Source of the DNA: UBA2160 sp964588665
GTDB taxonomy: Bacteria; Chloroflexota; Dehalococcoidia; Lucifugimonadales; UBA1123
Assembly (NCBI GenBank): GCA_964588665.1
Contig: CAZPQQ010000039.1
Coordinates: forward strand, 1 to 29,439
DNA: 29,439 nt
Direction: 5' to 3'
Position numbers and translations under genes: made by a program. Below are positions 22,247-29,438 of this stretch, one piece after another (within the stretch, counting starts at the first letter, position 1; every line of letters begins with the position of its first letter). Under the pieces are notes generated by a model. It ran no database searches. It saw only the letters and a list, made by a program, of their open reading frames with translations, and had not been told where the DNA came from.

Positions 22247-24829
22247 ATGACCACTCCCGGCCGAAGACAGTATCTCCGAATCAAGCAACAACACGAGGAT
22301 GCAATCCTCCTGTTTCGCATGGGCGATTTCTACGAGACCTTCGACGAGGACGCCCGCAAGCTGTCCCGCGAGTTGGAGATCGCGCTTACGTCTCGCAACA
22401 TGGGGCCAGGTAAACGCATACCGCTGGCCGGCATCCCTCACCACGCACTGGATTCCGCCTTAGCCCGCCTGATGAAGAAGGGCCACAAGGTGGCTATCTG
22501 CGAACAGGTCAGCGATCCCGCCGCGTCCAAGGGTCTGGTCGATCGCGAGGTGGTTCGAGTCGTGACGCCAGGGACGGTGGTCGAGGACGCCCTGCTGGAG
22601 ACCAAGGCCAACAACTACCTGGTGTCGGTTGTCGTCGACGGGGACAGCGTCGGCATCGCATATGTCGACATAACCACCAGCGAGTTCGCCACCAGTCAAT
22701 TCGAGATCAAGCACTTGCAGGTGGAACTAGCGAGATTGAACCCCGCCGAGCTCCTAATATCCGACGATCTTGAACTCCCAATGTCAGAGTCGACGTCCAC
22801 CGTGACGCGAGTCGAGTCCGAGGTGTTCAACATCGACTGGACTCAGGAGACTTTGCTGGACCACTTCGGGGTAGCGTCCCTGGAAGCGTACGGATGCGAA
22901 AACCTGCCGCTGGCGATCCGAGCGTCGGGCGCCGTGCTCGAATACGTGCGGAGGACTCAGAAGGGCGCGCTGGGCATGATCACGTCCCTGCACACCTATT
23001 CGACGGCCTCGTACATGGTGTTGGACCCGCAAACGCGGCGCAACCTTGAGCTGTTCGAGGGCGGCCGATGGGCGTCGAGACAGGCGTCGCTGTACACGGT
23101 GCTGGACAGGACTGAAACCGCCATGGGAGGCCGGCTGCTTCGAAGATGGGTTGGGCAGCCTTTGCTGGCTCTGGCGGGCCTGGAAGAGCGTCAGGAGGCC
23201 GTGGCGTGGCACCATCGAAGCTCGCTGCGGCGCGAGCGGGTTCTGGCGCTGCTGGAGCCGGTGGCTGACATGGAGCGCCTGCTAAGCCGGGTGCGCAGCT
23301 TGAACGCGTCTCCGCGCGACCTCGTGTCGTTGGCGGCCAGCCTGTCCACTGCTCCCTACCTCAAGGAGCTCCTCAACGAGGACGAGGACGCGGGCCAGGT
23401 CAAGATGCTGACCGACGGGATACGCGATCACGAAGAGACCGTCCAGTTGGTGAACAGCGCCATCGAGGACGACCCTCCTCTTGCAGTGGGCGACGGGAAG
23501 ACGATCAAGAGCGGCTTCTCACTCGATCTCGACCAGATACGAGAGTCATCGTCTTCCGCACAACAGTACATCGCTCAGCTCCAGCAACGTGAGCGAGACC
23601 GCACGGGAATCAAGTCGCTCAAAGTCGGGTACAACCGGGTCTTCGGCTACTACATCGAGGTTAGCAACTCGAACGTCGGAGCGGTGCCTGACGACTACGT
23701 CCGACGGCAGACCCTGGTGGGAGGCGAGAGGTACATCACGCCCGAGATGAAGGAGTACGAGTCCCAGATACTGAGCGCACAAGAGCGCATCAGCGAACTG
23801 GAACGGTCGGTCTATCGCGGCGTGTGTCAGCAAGTGGCGGACCAGGCGTCCGCGATACTGTCCACGGCCCACGCGCTGGCTCAGACAGATGTGTTCTGCT
23901 CCCTGGCTGAAGTGGCGTCGCGGCACGGATACGTCCGTCCCATCCTGAACGAGGGCGACGTCATCGACGTCAGGCAAGGGCGACACCCGGTGGTCGAGCA
24001 GATGCTGGACCCGGGTGGTTTCGTTCCCAACGACACGCTGTTGTCGAACACGGATGCGCAGCTCGCGTTGATTTCGGGCCCGAACATGGCGGGGAAATCG
24101 ACCTACATCCGACAGGTTGCCGTGGCCGTTCTCATGGCCCAGATCGGCAGTTTCGTGCCCGCGGAATCCGCCACCATCGGCCTCGTGGATCGCATATTCA
24201 GTCGCGTGGGGCTTCAGGACGACCTCGCGGTGGGCCAGTCGACGTTCATGGTCGAGATGGTCGAGACCGCGGCTATCCTGAACCACGCGACCCGTCGCTC
24301 GTTGATCATTCTGGACGAGATCGGCAGGGGAACCAGCACCTACGACGGGCTCGCGATCGCCAAGGCTGTCGCCGAGTACATCCACAATCACCCTCGGTTG
24401 GGCTGCAAGACCCTGTTCGCGACCCACTACCACGAGCTCACCCAACTCTCCGAAGTGCTGCCCAGGATCCGGAACTTCAACGTCGCGGTGTCCGAGGACG
24501 GTGGGAACATCGTGTTCCTTCGGCGCATCGTCCCGGGGGGCGCCGACAAGAGCTACGGCGTCCACGTGGCGCAGCTCGCGGGCTTGCCGGGCAGTGTCGT
24601 GAACAGGGCGTGGGAGGTTCTCAGGGAGCTCGAAACGGATACGGCTGAGACGCCGCCAGTGGGACGGCGCGGAAGGAAGGGCCGCCCGCCGCCCGCGCAA
24701 CTTCCGCTGCTGACGATGAACTCGACAGCAGTCGAGAAGCTTCTTGGATTGGACGTGACGTCCATGACCCCTCTGGAAGCGATAACGAAGCTCTACGAGC
24801 TGCAGGAGGACGCCAGAGAGGGCGTGTGA
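22247..24829 (+). CDS. mutS: DNA mismatch repair protein MutS
   Basis: MutS recognises mismatches and small loops and recruits MutL in an ATP-dependent way. The 860-residue product, normal for MutS1, has the mismatch-binding motif GDFYETF (Phe 28, Glu 30), GIPHHALDSALARLMKKGHK and the DPAASKGLVDREVVRVVTPGT connector, the lever/clamp region with KVGYNRVFGYYIEVSNSN, Walker A GPNMAGKSTYIRQ, Walker B LIILDEIGRGTSTYDG and the TLFATHYHELTQL motif. The C-terminus LGLDVTSMTPLEAITKLYEL is the usual tail. The frame is open to 21959, but ATG 22247 gives the right N-terminus; the upstream part is antisense-like and lies in the preceding gene and terminator. mutL is not in the window. Confidence 0.97.
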   Translation: MTTPGRRQYLRIKQQHEDAILLFRMGDFYETFDEDARKLSRELEIALTSRNMGPGKRIPLAGIPHHALDSALARLMKKGHKVAICEQVSDPAASKGLVDREVVRVVTPGTVVEDALLETKANNYLVSVVVDGDSVGIAYVDITTSEFATSQFEIKHLQVELARLNPAELLISDDLELPMSESTSTVTRVESEVFNIDWTQETLLDHFGVASLEAYGCENLPLAIRASGAVLEYVRRTQKGALGMITSLHTYSTASYMVLDPQTRRNLELFEGGRWASRQASLYTVLDRTETAMGGRLLRRWVGQPLLALAGLEERQEAVAWHHRSSLRRERVLALLEPVADMERLLSRVRSLNASPRDLVSLAASLSTAPYLKELLNEDEDAGQVKMLTDGIRDHEETVQLVNSAIEDDPPLAVGDGKTIKSGFSLDLDQIRESSSSAQQYIAQLQQRERDRTGIKSLKVGYNRVFGYYIEVSNSNVGAVPDDYVRRQTLVGGERYITPEMKEYESQILSAQERISELERSVYRGVCQQVADQASAILSTAHALAQTDVFCSLAEVASRHGYVRPILNEGDVIDVRQGRHPVVEQMLDPGGFVPNDTLLSNTDAQLALISGPNMAGKSTYIRQVAVAVLMAQIGSFVPAESATIGLVDRIFSRVGLQDDLAVGQSTFMVEMVETAAILNHATRRSLIILDEIGRGTSTYDGLAIAKAVAEYIHNHPRLGCKTLFATHYHELTQLSEVLPRIRNFNVAVSEDGGNIVFLRRIVPGGADKSYGVHVAQLAGLPGSVVNRAWEVLRELETDTAETPPVGRRGRKGRPPPAQLPLLTMNSTAVEKLLGLDVTSMTPLEAITKLYELQEDAREGV

Positions 24830-24888
24830 GCGTGTACGTGTGTCGGCGTTCATGCGATTCTGTCGTTAGCTGAGCGTCAAGGGAAGAT

Positions 24889-24909
24889 GTCAGTCATGAG
24901 AGGACTGAC
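24889..24909 (+). terminator. hairpin after mutS
   Basis: GTCAGTC (24889-24895) pairs exactly with GACTGAC (24903-24909) over seven bases, 60 bases after the mutS stop. No T run follows, so it is at most a weak terminator or an mRNA 3' end structure. Confidence 0.3.
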
Positions 24910-24995
24910 GTCAACGACTGAATCGCTTCACACTGATTGCGAGGATACCCCCTTGGCGACAACACGCGGCTGAACATATGCGAACGTCGCAAAGC

Positions 24996-25265
24996 TCAGG
25001 AGCGCACTCTAGCCACCGCCTTTACGCCCAAACCCACTAGCGTTAATCCCAGAACGGCCGTCATCGCGAGCATCAAATTCGGCAGTGAAATGTCGCCAAC
25101 GTCCGGCGCCTGCATGGGAAGAATCGTGACGGTCGCGAGAACTCCAGCCTGGTCGCTGACGACCAGTGTGTCTCCGTCCACCGAGGCAACTTTAATCTCA
25201 CGCTGGTACTCTCCAGGGGGAACACATGAAAAACAGCGGGGAACAGCTAAGCAGACGTTCAACAC
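24996..25265 (-). pseudogene. possible 3' remnant of a membrane-anchored surface protein gene
   Basis: The minus-strand frame encodes GEYQREIKVASVDGDTLVVS then DQAGVLATVTILPM, a domain-like beta stretch, followed by a hydrophobic helix (NLMLAMTAVLGLTLVGLGV) and a basic tail (KAVARVRS) ending at 24996. This layout, a C-terminal membrane anchor plus charged tail, is typical of large surface proteins. No matching N-terminus exists: the frame runs backwards into the LysR gene, and the first residues (MLNVCLAVPRCFSC) look non-native. I read it as the surviving end of a larger gene cut off by insertion or replacement. A genuine 89-residue small protein is the alternative. The rest of 24830-25279 shows no other gene. 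Confidence 0.35.
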
Positions 25266-25279
25266 GGGAGCCTGACAGT

Positions 25280-26221
25280 ATGTTCAAACCCGACCTTCAT
25301 CGCCTGGCCGTATCTTGCGCAGTCGTTGACGAGGGTTCACTTTCCCTGGCCAGCAAGAGGCTCTTCGTGAGCCAGCCGGCCATCTCGGCCCACATAAAGT
25401 CGCTCGAAGAGCAGCTTGGCCTGACCTTATTCCATCGGGTAGGTCGCCGTTCGGTGGTTGGCAAAGCCGGCGAGGTCTTGTATCAGAAGGCTGGCGAGTT
25501 GTTCGCTTTGGCGGACGAACTCAAGACCGTTATGGGCGATTTGAGGGGGACGGATTTCGGGAGGATTCACGTTGGCATGAGCTTGGAGTGGGAGCACTTG
25601 CTGCCGCGAGCTTTGGGCAGATACAAAGCCGCCTATCCGGCGGTTGAGGTGTTGCTGACGGTCCACGAGTGCGGAGAAGTAGAGAAGATGACGCTGGCCC
25701 GAACCGTCGACGTCGGGTTCATTTCACGTGCGTCAACACGGCCTGAGCTGGACTCCCAGCCCGTCTTGGTGGACGAGATCGTGCCCATCGTGAACGCGGA
25801 TCATCCTCTGGCCAGCGCCGAGGGGATCAAGCCCGATGACCTCATGCGCGAAATGCTCTTCGTGCGCGAGGAAGGCTCGACCGGTCGGGAGACCACGGAT
25901 CGGCTGCTCCAGAAGCACGGCTTGTCGGACCGGATCGTCATGGAAGCAGCCAGCCACGAGGCGATCAGGGCCTTGGTTCTGGCCGGAGCGGGCATCGGAT
26001 TCGTTCCTCGTTCGTGCTTGGGCAGCAACGGCGCCTCCGTTCCCGTGTCGATAATCGACCTGCCGCAGCTTTGCGCGCCGCTCAACCTCCACATGATCTG
26101 CCTCAAAGATCGGCTCCGATCGGACGCACAAGCACGGTTCGTGGAGCTGGCGTCACCGCCGGATCTCTGGAGCGGTCCCGGAGCCTACAACGACCCGTCG
26201 CTGCCATTCGCGTCCGACTGA
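25280..26221 (+). CDS. LysR-type transcriptional regulator
   Basis: The 313-residue protein has an N-terminal helix-turn-helix (LASKRLFVSQPAISAHIKSL, residues about 21-40, then EEQLGLTLFHRVGRRS) and a two-lobed ligand-binding domain (about 90-300), with IHVGMSLEWEHLLPRALGRY and ASHEAIRALVLAGAGIGFVP. Such regulators bind T-N11-A sites and respond to a small effector. ATG 25280 gives the normal LysR length and N-terminus and has GGGAG nine bases upstream. ATG 25226, with AGGGGGA upstream, would add 18 residues (MKNSGEQLSRRSTREPDS) and cannot be excluded. The DUF1445 gene follows 122 bases downstream on the same strand, with a T-N11-A dyad at its promoter, so that gene is the likely target. The effector is unknown; D-glutamate or 5-oxoproline would be reasonable guesses. 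Confidence 0.92.
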   Translation: MFKPDLHRLAVSCAVVDEGSLSLASKRLFVSQPAISAHIKSLEEQLGLTLFHRVGRRSVVGKAGEVLYQKAGELFALADELKTVMGDLRGTDFGRIHVGMSLEWEHLLPRALGRYKAAYPAVEVLLTVHECGEVEKMTLARTVDVGFISRASTRPELDSQPVLVDEIVPIVNADHPLASAEGIKPDDLMREMLFVREEGSTGRETTDRLLQKHGLSDRIVMEAASHEAIRALVLAGAGIGFVPRSCLGSNGASVPVSIIDLPQLCAPLNLHMICLKDRLRSDAQARFVELASPPDLWSGPGAYNDPSLPFASD

Positions 26222-26241
26222 CCCACCGGCGCGCCTGATGC

Positions 26242-26270
26242 TTGACTGCGTAGGCGCCTCGTACTATTCT
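26242..26270 (+). promoter_or_regulatory. promoter of the DUF1445 gene
   Basis: TTGACT (26242-26247) and TATTCT (26265-26270) are 17 bases apart. Transcription should start near 26277, giving a leader of about 67 bases with a strong hairpin and a GGAGGA ribosome-binding site close to ATG 26344. Confidence 0.65.
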
Positions 26271-26275
26271 AGGCG
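26255..26275. promoter_or_regulatory. T-N11-A dyad, likely LysR-regulator operator
   Basis: CGCCT (26255-26259) and AGGCG (26271-26275) are exact inverted repeats separated by 11 bases, so the inner bases form T-N11-A, the LysR-family box. The dyad encloses the -10 box of the promoter, a position suited to repression. The LysR gene immediately upstream is the natural candidate protein. Confidence 0.5.
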
Positions 26276-26302
26276 TGCTTCGTTAGTCAACCCATGCCGG
26301 GC

Positions 26303-26320
26303 GCCCCGACACGTCGGGGC
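26303..26320 (+). promoter_or_regulatory. leader hairpin upstream of the DUF1445 gene
   Basis: GCCCCGA (26303-26309) pairs with TCGGGGC (26314-26320) over a CACG loop (the full palindrome reaches eight bases per arm). It lies in the 5' leader, before the GGAGGA ribosome-binding site. It could stabilise the transcript or modulate translation; no terminator U run follows. Confidence 0.4.
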
Positions 26321-26343
26321 CGCACACAGCTTGGAGGACGCCA

Positions 26344-27138
26344 ATGCAGGTCTCGACGCTTCCGACCAAACCCTCTGACGTAAGACAGCTCATCAGGGCA
26401 AACGAGTTGGTCCAGCCCACCGCCGGAATGGCGCCGGGCCACATCCAGGCCAACCTGGCCATACTCCCCCGAGATGCGGCTTTTGACTTCCTGCTGTTCT
26501 GCCAGCGGAACCCCAAACCCTGCCCGCTCCTCGAAGTCGTCGAGGCCGGGGACACCGAGCCCAGAGTTTTTGCTCCGGGCGCGGACATCCGCACCGACAT
26601 CGCCAAGTACCGCATCTACGAGCACGGAGAGATGACAGCCGAAGTCTCCGACATCACGGAATTCTGGCGCGATGACCTCGTGTCGTTCCTGTTGGGTTGC
26701 AGCTTCTCCTTCGAGAGCGCGTTGATCGCCGCCGGGATCGAGATGCGACACATCGAAAGACGCGTCAACGTATCGATGTTCATCACCAACATCCCGACGA
26801 CATCCGCCGGCGCGTTCTCGGGACCAATGGTCGTGTCGATGCGCCCGATCCCGCGCGAGCAGATTGTGCGCGCGGTGCAGGTCACGTCTCGATTCCCCGC
26901 GGTCCACGGGGCGCCGGTGCACATCGGAGATCCAGCGGCGATCGGCGTCAGCGACATATCGCGGCCCGATCTGGGAGACCCCGCGGAGTTCAAAGAAGGC
27001 GAAGTTCCGGTTTTCTGGGCGTGCGGAGTGACCCCGCAAGCCGTGGCTATGAACTCGAAACCTCCGCTGATGATCACCCATTCGCCCGGCTACATGTTCA
27101 TCACCGACAAGCAGGACGAAGACATGGCCGTGATCTAG
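26344..27138 (+). CDS. DUF1445 putative hydro-lyase (D-glutamate cyclase-related)
   Basis: The 264-residue product matches the DUF1445/YcsI (UPF0317) family across its length: LIRANELVQPTAGMAPGHIQ then ANLAILPRDAAFDFLLFCQRNPKPCPLLEVV, DIRTDIAKYRIYEHGE, FLLGCSFSFESALIAAGI, NVSMFITNIPTT then FSGPMVVSMRPIP, RFPAVHGAPVHIGDPAAIGV and VFWACGVTPQAVAMNSKPPL with ITHSPGYMFITD. In mammals the same domain is fused to a DUF4392 domain in the mitochondrial D-glutamate cyclase DGLUCY, which converts D-glutamate to 5-oxo-D-proline. Here the second domain is encoded 271 bases downstream. Start is ATG 26344, with GGAGGA close upstream. The promoter with its LysR-type box suggests substrate-linked control. I infer a role in D-glutamate or oxoproline metabolism; the bacterial family has not been assigned a reaction by anything in this sequence. 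Confidence 0.9.
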   Translation: MQVSTLPTKPSDVRQLIRANELVQPTAGMAPGHIQANLAILPRDAAFDFLLFCQRNPKPCPLLEVVEAGDTEPRVFAPGADIRTDIAKYRIYEHGEMTAEVSDITEFWRDDLVSFLLGCSFSFESALIAAGIEMRHIERRVNVSMFITNIPTTSAGAFSGPMVVSMRPIPREQIVRAVQVTSRFPAVHGAPVHIGDPAAIGVSDISRPDLGDPAEFKEGEVPVFWACGVTPQAVAMNSKPPLMITHSPGYMFITDKQDEDMAVI

Positions 27139-27183
27139 GCGGCGTGGCTTGGCGCAGCGTCGGCCTGAAGTCCGAGCGCACGT

Positions 27184-27302
27184 GTGCTCTGGCCCTTCAG
27201 GGCCAAGCCCATCAATAATTCAGGGCCAAGCCCATCAATGAATCGTCATCGCCGCCACATCACAGAGCAAACGCCGGACTTGGCCTTGAAGGGCCAGAGC
27301 AC
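27184..27302. repeat. 119-bp element with 24-bp inverted ends and internal tandem repeat
   Basis: The arms at 27184-27207 and 27279-27302 are inverted copies matching at 23 of 24 positions. Each arm contains its own palindrome (GGCCCT-TC-AGGGCC in the left, GGCC-TTGAA-GGGCC in the right). A 20-base unit beginning TCAGGGCCAAG occurs at 27197-27216 and again at 27220-27239 (period 23). It lies between the two D-glutamate cyclase-related genes. The whole could be a MITE-like insertion or a strong bidirectional terminator. Confidence 0.55.
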
Positions 27303-27316
27303 CGCACATCTGGTGG

Positions 27317-27354
27317 CGGGCTCGGCTTTTGGCCAATCCAGACCGAGCCCGTTT
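27317..27354 (+). terminator. long-stem hairpin before the DUF4392 gene
   Basis: CGGGCTCGG (27317-27325) pairs perfectly with CCGAGCCCG (27343-27351) around a 17-base loop containing TGGCCA, followed by TTTC. With the neighbouring element it should hinder read-through from the DUF1445 gene, yet no distinct promoter for the next gene is seen between 27355 and 27409. Confidence 0.45.
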
Positions 27355-27409
27355 CATACCACTGACGCTAATCGTGAATGCCGGCTAGCATAACCAAACG
27401 GAGTGTTCG

Positions 27410-28249
27410 ATGACTATTGAAGACATCATCCTAGACAACGACCGGCGGGGCATATCATCGCTCAGGCCATTTATGCCGGCGAATTTCATCGAGGAAGCCG
27501 CGCTGCTGATTCTCGACAATCCGGGCACGGCGATAATCACGACCGGGTTCTACATACTCGACGCGGCGGCTGCCGAGACCGACGGCCCGCCCGGCGCCGT
27601 GGCCATCGGCAATGCGCTTCACGAGCTCGGCTACGGCGTGGTGTACATCACCGACCGCTTCGCAACGTCGTTGATGGCCAAAACTGGTGGGGAGCACGCC
27701 CGAGTCGTCGAGTTCCCGATCATGGACGACGACACCAGCAGCCAGTTCGCCTCGGGCCTGCTTGCCGAGATCGACCCGTCCATTGTGATTTCCATCGAGC
27801 GATGCGGGTTCACCGACGAGGGTCTGTACCGAAACATGCGCGGCAGGGACATCACCGCCTACAACGCCCGAATCGACCACATATTCACCGACGACCGCCC
27901 TTCAGTCGGGATTGGCGACGGCGGCAACGAGATCGGGATGGGCAACCTGGCCGACGAGATCCCGAAGATCGAGACGCTAGTCAAGCAGCCATGCGTGACC
28001 CGGACGACGAAGCTGATATTGAGCAGCGTGTCGAACTGGGGAGGCTACGGCCTGGTGGCGGCGTTGTCTCAGGCCAAGGGCCGAAACCTGCTGCCTTCGA
28101 TTGAAGAAGAGCAGGCGCTGATGAAGCAGACTGTCGATCTGGGCGCAGTCGACGGGATGAGCGCCAAACAGGAGTACAAAGTCGACGGGTTTACGCTGGA
28201 AGAGAACTCGCAGACCCTGCAGGCCCTCCACGACTACGTCGGCCATTAG
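27410..28249 (+). CDS. DUF4392 D-glutamate cyclase-like protein
   Basis: The 279-residue product matches the DUF4392 family, the C-terminal half of the animal D-glutamate cyclase. Features include ITTGFYILDAAAAETDGPPG then AVAIGNALHELGYGVVYITD, SIERCGFTDEGLYRNMRG, HIFTDDRPSVGIGDGGNEIG then MGNLADEIP, and SSVSNWGGYGLVAAL. The glycine- and aspartate-rich SVGIGDGGNEIGMGN stretch (about residues 165-180) is the most conserved-looking part and probably the active site. GGAG lies about ten bases before ATG 27410. Neighbouring the DUF1445 gene and a LysR gene, it reconstitutes both domains of the fused eukaryotic enzyme as two polypeptides. The expected reaction, D-glutamate to 5-oxo-D-proline, is established for mammals and inferred here. 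Confidence 0.9.
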   Translation: MTIEDIILDNDRRGISSLRPFMPANFIEEAALLILDNPGTAIITTGFYILDAAAAETDGPPGAVAIGNALHELGYGVVYITDRFATSLMAKTGGEHARVVEFPIMDDDTSSQFASGLLAEIDPSIVISIERCGFTDEGLYRNMRGRDITAYNARIDHIFTDDRPSVGIGDGGNEIGMGNLADEIPKIETLVKQPCVTRTTKLILSSVSNWGGYGLVAALSQAKGRNLLPSIEEEQALMKQTVDLGAVDGMSAKQEYKVDGFTLEENSQTLQALHDYVGH

Positions 28250-28265
28250 CCGGAACTCCGAATCC

Positions 28266-29119
28266 ATGGATGCCCAACATCCTCCCGAGGCGATAAAGTG
28301 GGCGGAGCGCCTGTCGGAATTCGCGCCAGCGTTCATGGCGAATCACCCGGCGCTCTCCCGCGTGTGTGAACGCGGCGACCTGGTGCTCGGGGGCTCGACG
28401 TCTCTCGGAGTGGACGATGAGTTCTCCGATCTGGACCTGGAGCTGGCACTGTCGGACGAAGATGCAGCCGCTTTTGACGAGGCGTCGCCTACTCGATATA
28501 TCGATTTCACGCTGGACGGCAAGCTGGGCTCGATTCTCGTGACGTCATTCGACGAATGGGACGCCGGGATCGACGCCTGCGACATGCCGCTGATCTCCGA
28601 ACTTCGCAATGCCATCGTACTGAGCGAGTCAGTAGGCGCGGCAGGGCGGTTGATTTCCAAAGTCCGCCAACCGATGAAGCCCGAGGTCAGCCAGGCGTTC
28701 TTCTTTTACCACTACTTCGAATTGCGCAGCTTCCACCGCTCCGGCGACAACCCGATGAACCGCGATGATGGGGTCGCCGCGTACATGAACTCCGCTCAAG
28801 CTCTGGCGCACGGTCTGAGGGCGTGTCTGTCTCTGGACGGCCAACCCTACCCTTATGAAAAATGGCTGTGGAGCGCTGCCTCTCGAACGCCAACCGGCCA
28901 ACTGATCGCTCCGGCGGTGAATCGCATCATGGACCACCTGGCCTCCGACGCCCTTCGGTTTCCGGGTCCCGAATCGGAGAATCCGCTGAGCTTGGAGCTC
29001 AAAGGACTGCGAAACTCGTGGACGCGGCCCGCGCCAAGGGCATCGACGAGCCGTGGCTCACGCGGTGGTGGGAGCATATCAACCAGGCTCGCGCCGCCAC
29101 GAGTCGCGTACGCTGGTGA
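28266..29119 (+). pseudogene. nucleotidyltransferase-like protein (DUF4037-like), frameshifted
   Basis: The frame from ATG 28266 encodes a nucleotidyltransferase-fold N-terminus: GGSTSLGVDDEFSDLDLELA (Gly-Gly-Ser 42-44, Asp 55 and Asp 57) and YIDFTLDG, with the third acidic residue Asp 80. A helical part follows (SQAFFFYHYFELRSFHRSGD, ALAHGLRACLSLDGQPYPYE, KWLWSAA), resembling DUF4037 proteins. At about 29007-29014 the sense passes from ELKGL to a different frame, KLVDAARAKGIDEPWLTRWW and ARAATSRVRW, ending in TGA at 29117-29119; one base appears to be missing. The corrected protein has about 284 residues. Without correction the first frame runs on to the window edge with non-protein-like sequence. 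It may transfer a nucleotide to a small molecule or protein; no substrate can be inferred. It starts 16 bases after the DUF4392 gene. Confidence 0.75.
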
Positions 29120-29126
29120 GCCGGCG

Positions 29127-29381
29127 TCAGACTCGATTCGCCTCGATGCGGTCGAATTTGATGTCTTGGCCCAGTCCCGGACCTTGCGGCAGGTGCACGA
29201 AACCGTCAGCGTCCGGATCGTCGATCTTAGCGTTCAGCCAGGGCTCGACCGCGTCGTAGTCGATGAACGGATGGAAGCAGTGCGGCTACACTTGCTTGCG
29301 ATAATCGACGTCAACCATGCCGTTCGCGGTGAGCAACGTTATGTCGATGCGTCGGACAATGCGTATGGATGCAACGGTCCT
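29127..29381 (-). pseudogene. remnant of an enolase-superfamily (mandelate racemase-like) gene
   Basis: Reading the minus strand towards 29127, the frame gives PHCFHPFIDYDAVEPWLNAK, IDDPDADGFVHLPQGPGLGQ and DIKFDRIEANRV then stop, closely like the C-terminal tail of mandelate racemase/galactonate dehydratase-like enzymes (the GPGLG-D-I-x-F-D-x-I-E-A-N pattern). A TAG stop (29286-29288) interrupts it just before PHCFHP, and the frame closes again at TAA (29382-29384). Upstream sequence (TLLTANGMVDVDYRKQV) is not recognisable as the family's barrel. So only the last 50 or so residues survive: a decayed gene end, with its upstream part replaced by repeat-like DNA. Confidence 0.6.
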
Positions 29382-29389
29382 TTACGAAC

Positions 29390-29438
29390 TGTCATGCTGA
29401 GACCGCAGGCGAAGCATCTGGGGCCTCGCAGGGAGCCA
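29390..29438. repeat. possible dispersed intergenic repeat at the window edge
   Basis: TGTCATGCTGAG at 29390-29401 followed by GCGAAGCATCTGGGG near 29409-29423 resembles a style of short intergenic repeat (TGTCAT-CTGAG ... CGAAG-ATCT) seen in many environmental bacterial genomes. Only this partial copy is present, so the call rests on resemblance. It abuts the decayed enolase-superfamily remnant. Confidence 0.3.

Noticed and set aside
23546..24853. 435-codon open frame on the minus strand, opposite mutS
   Set aside because: It overlaps the Walker A and B regions of MutS; its composition is that of an antisense frame and no domain is recognisable.
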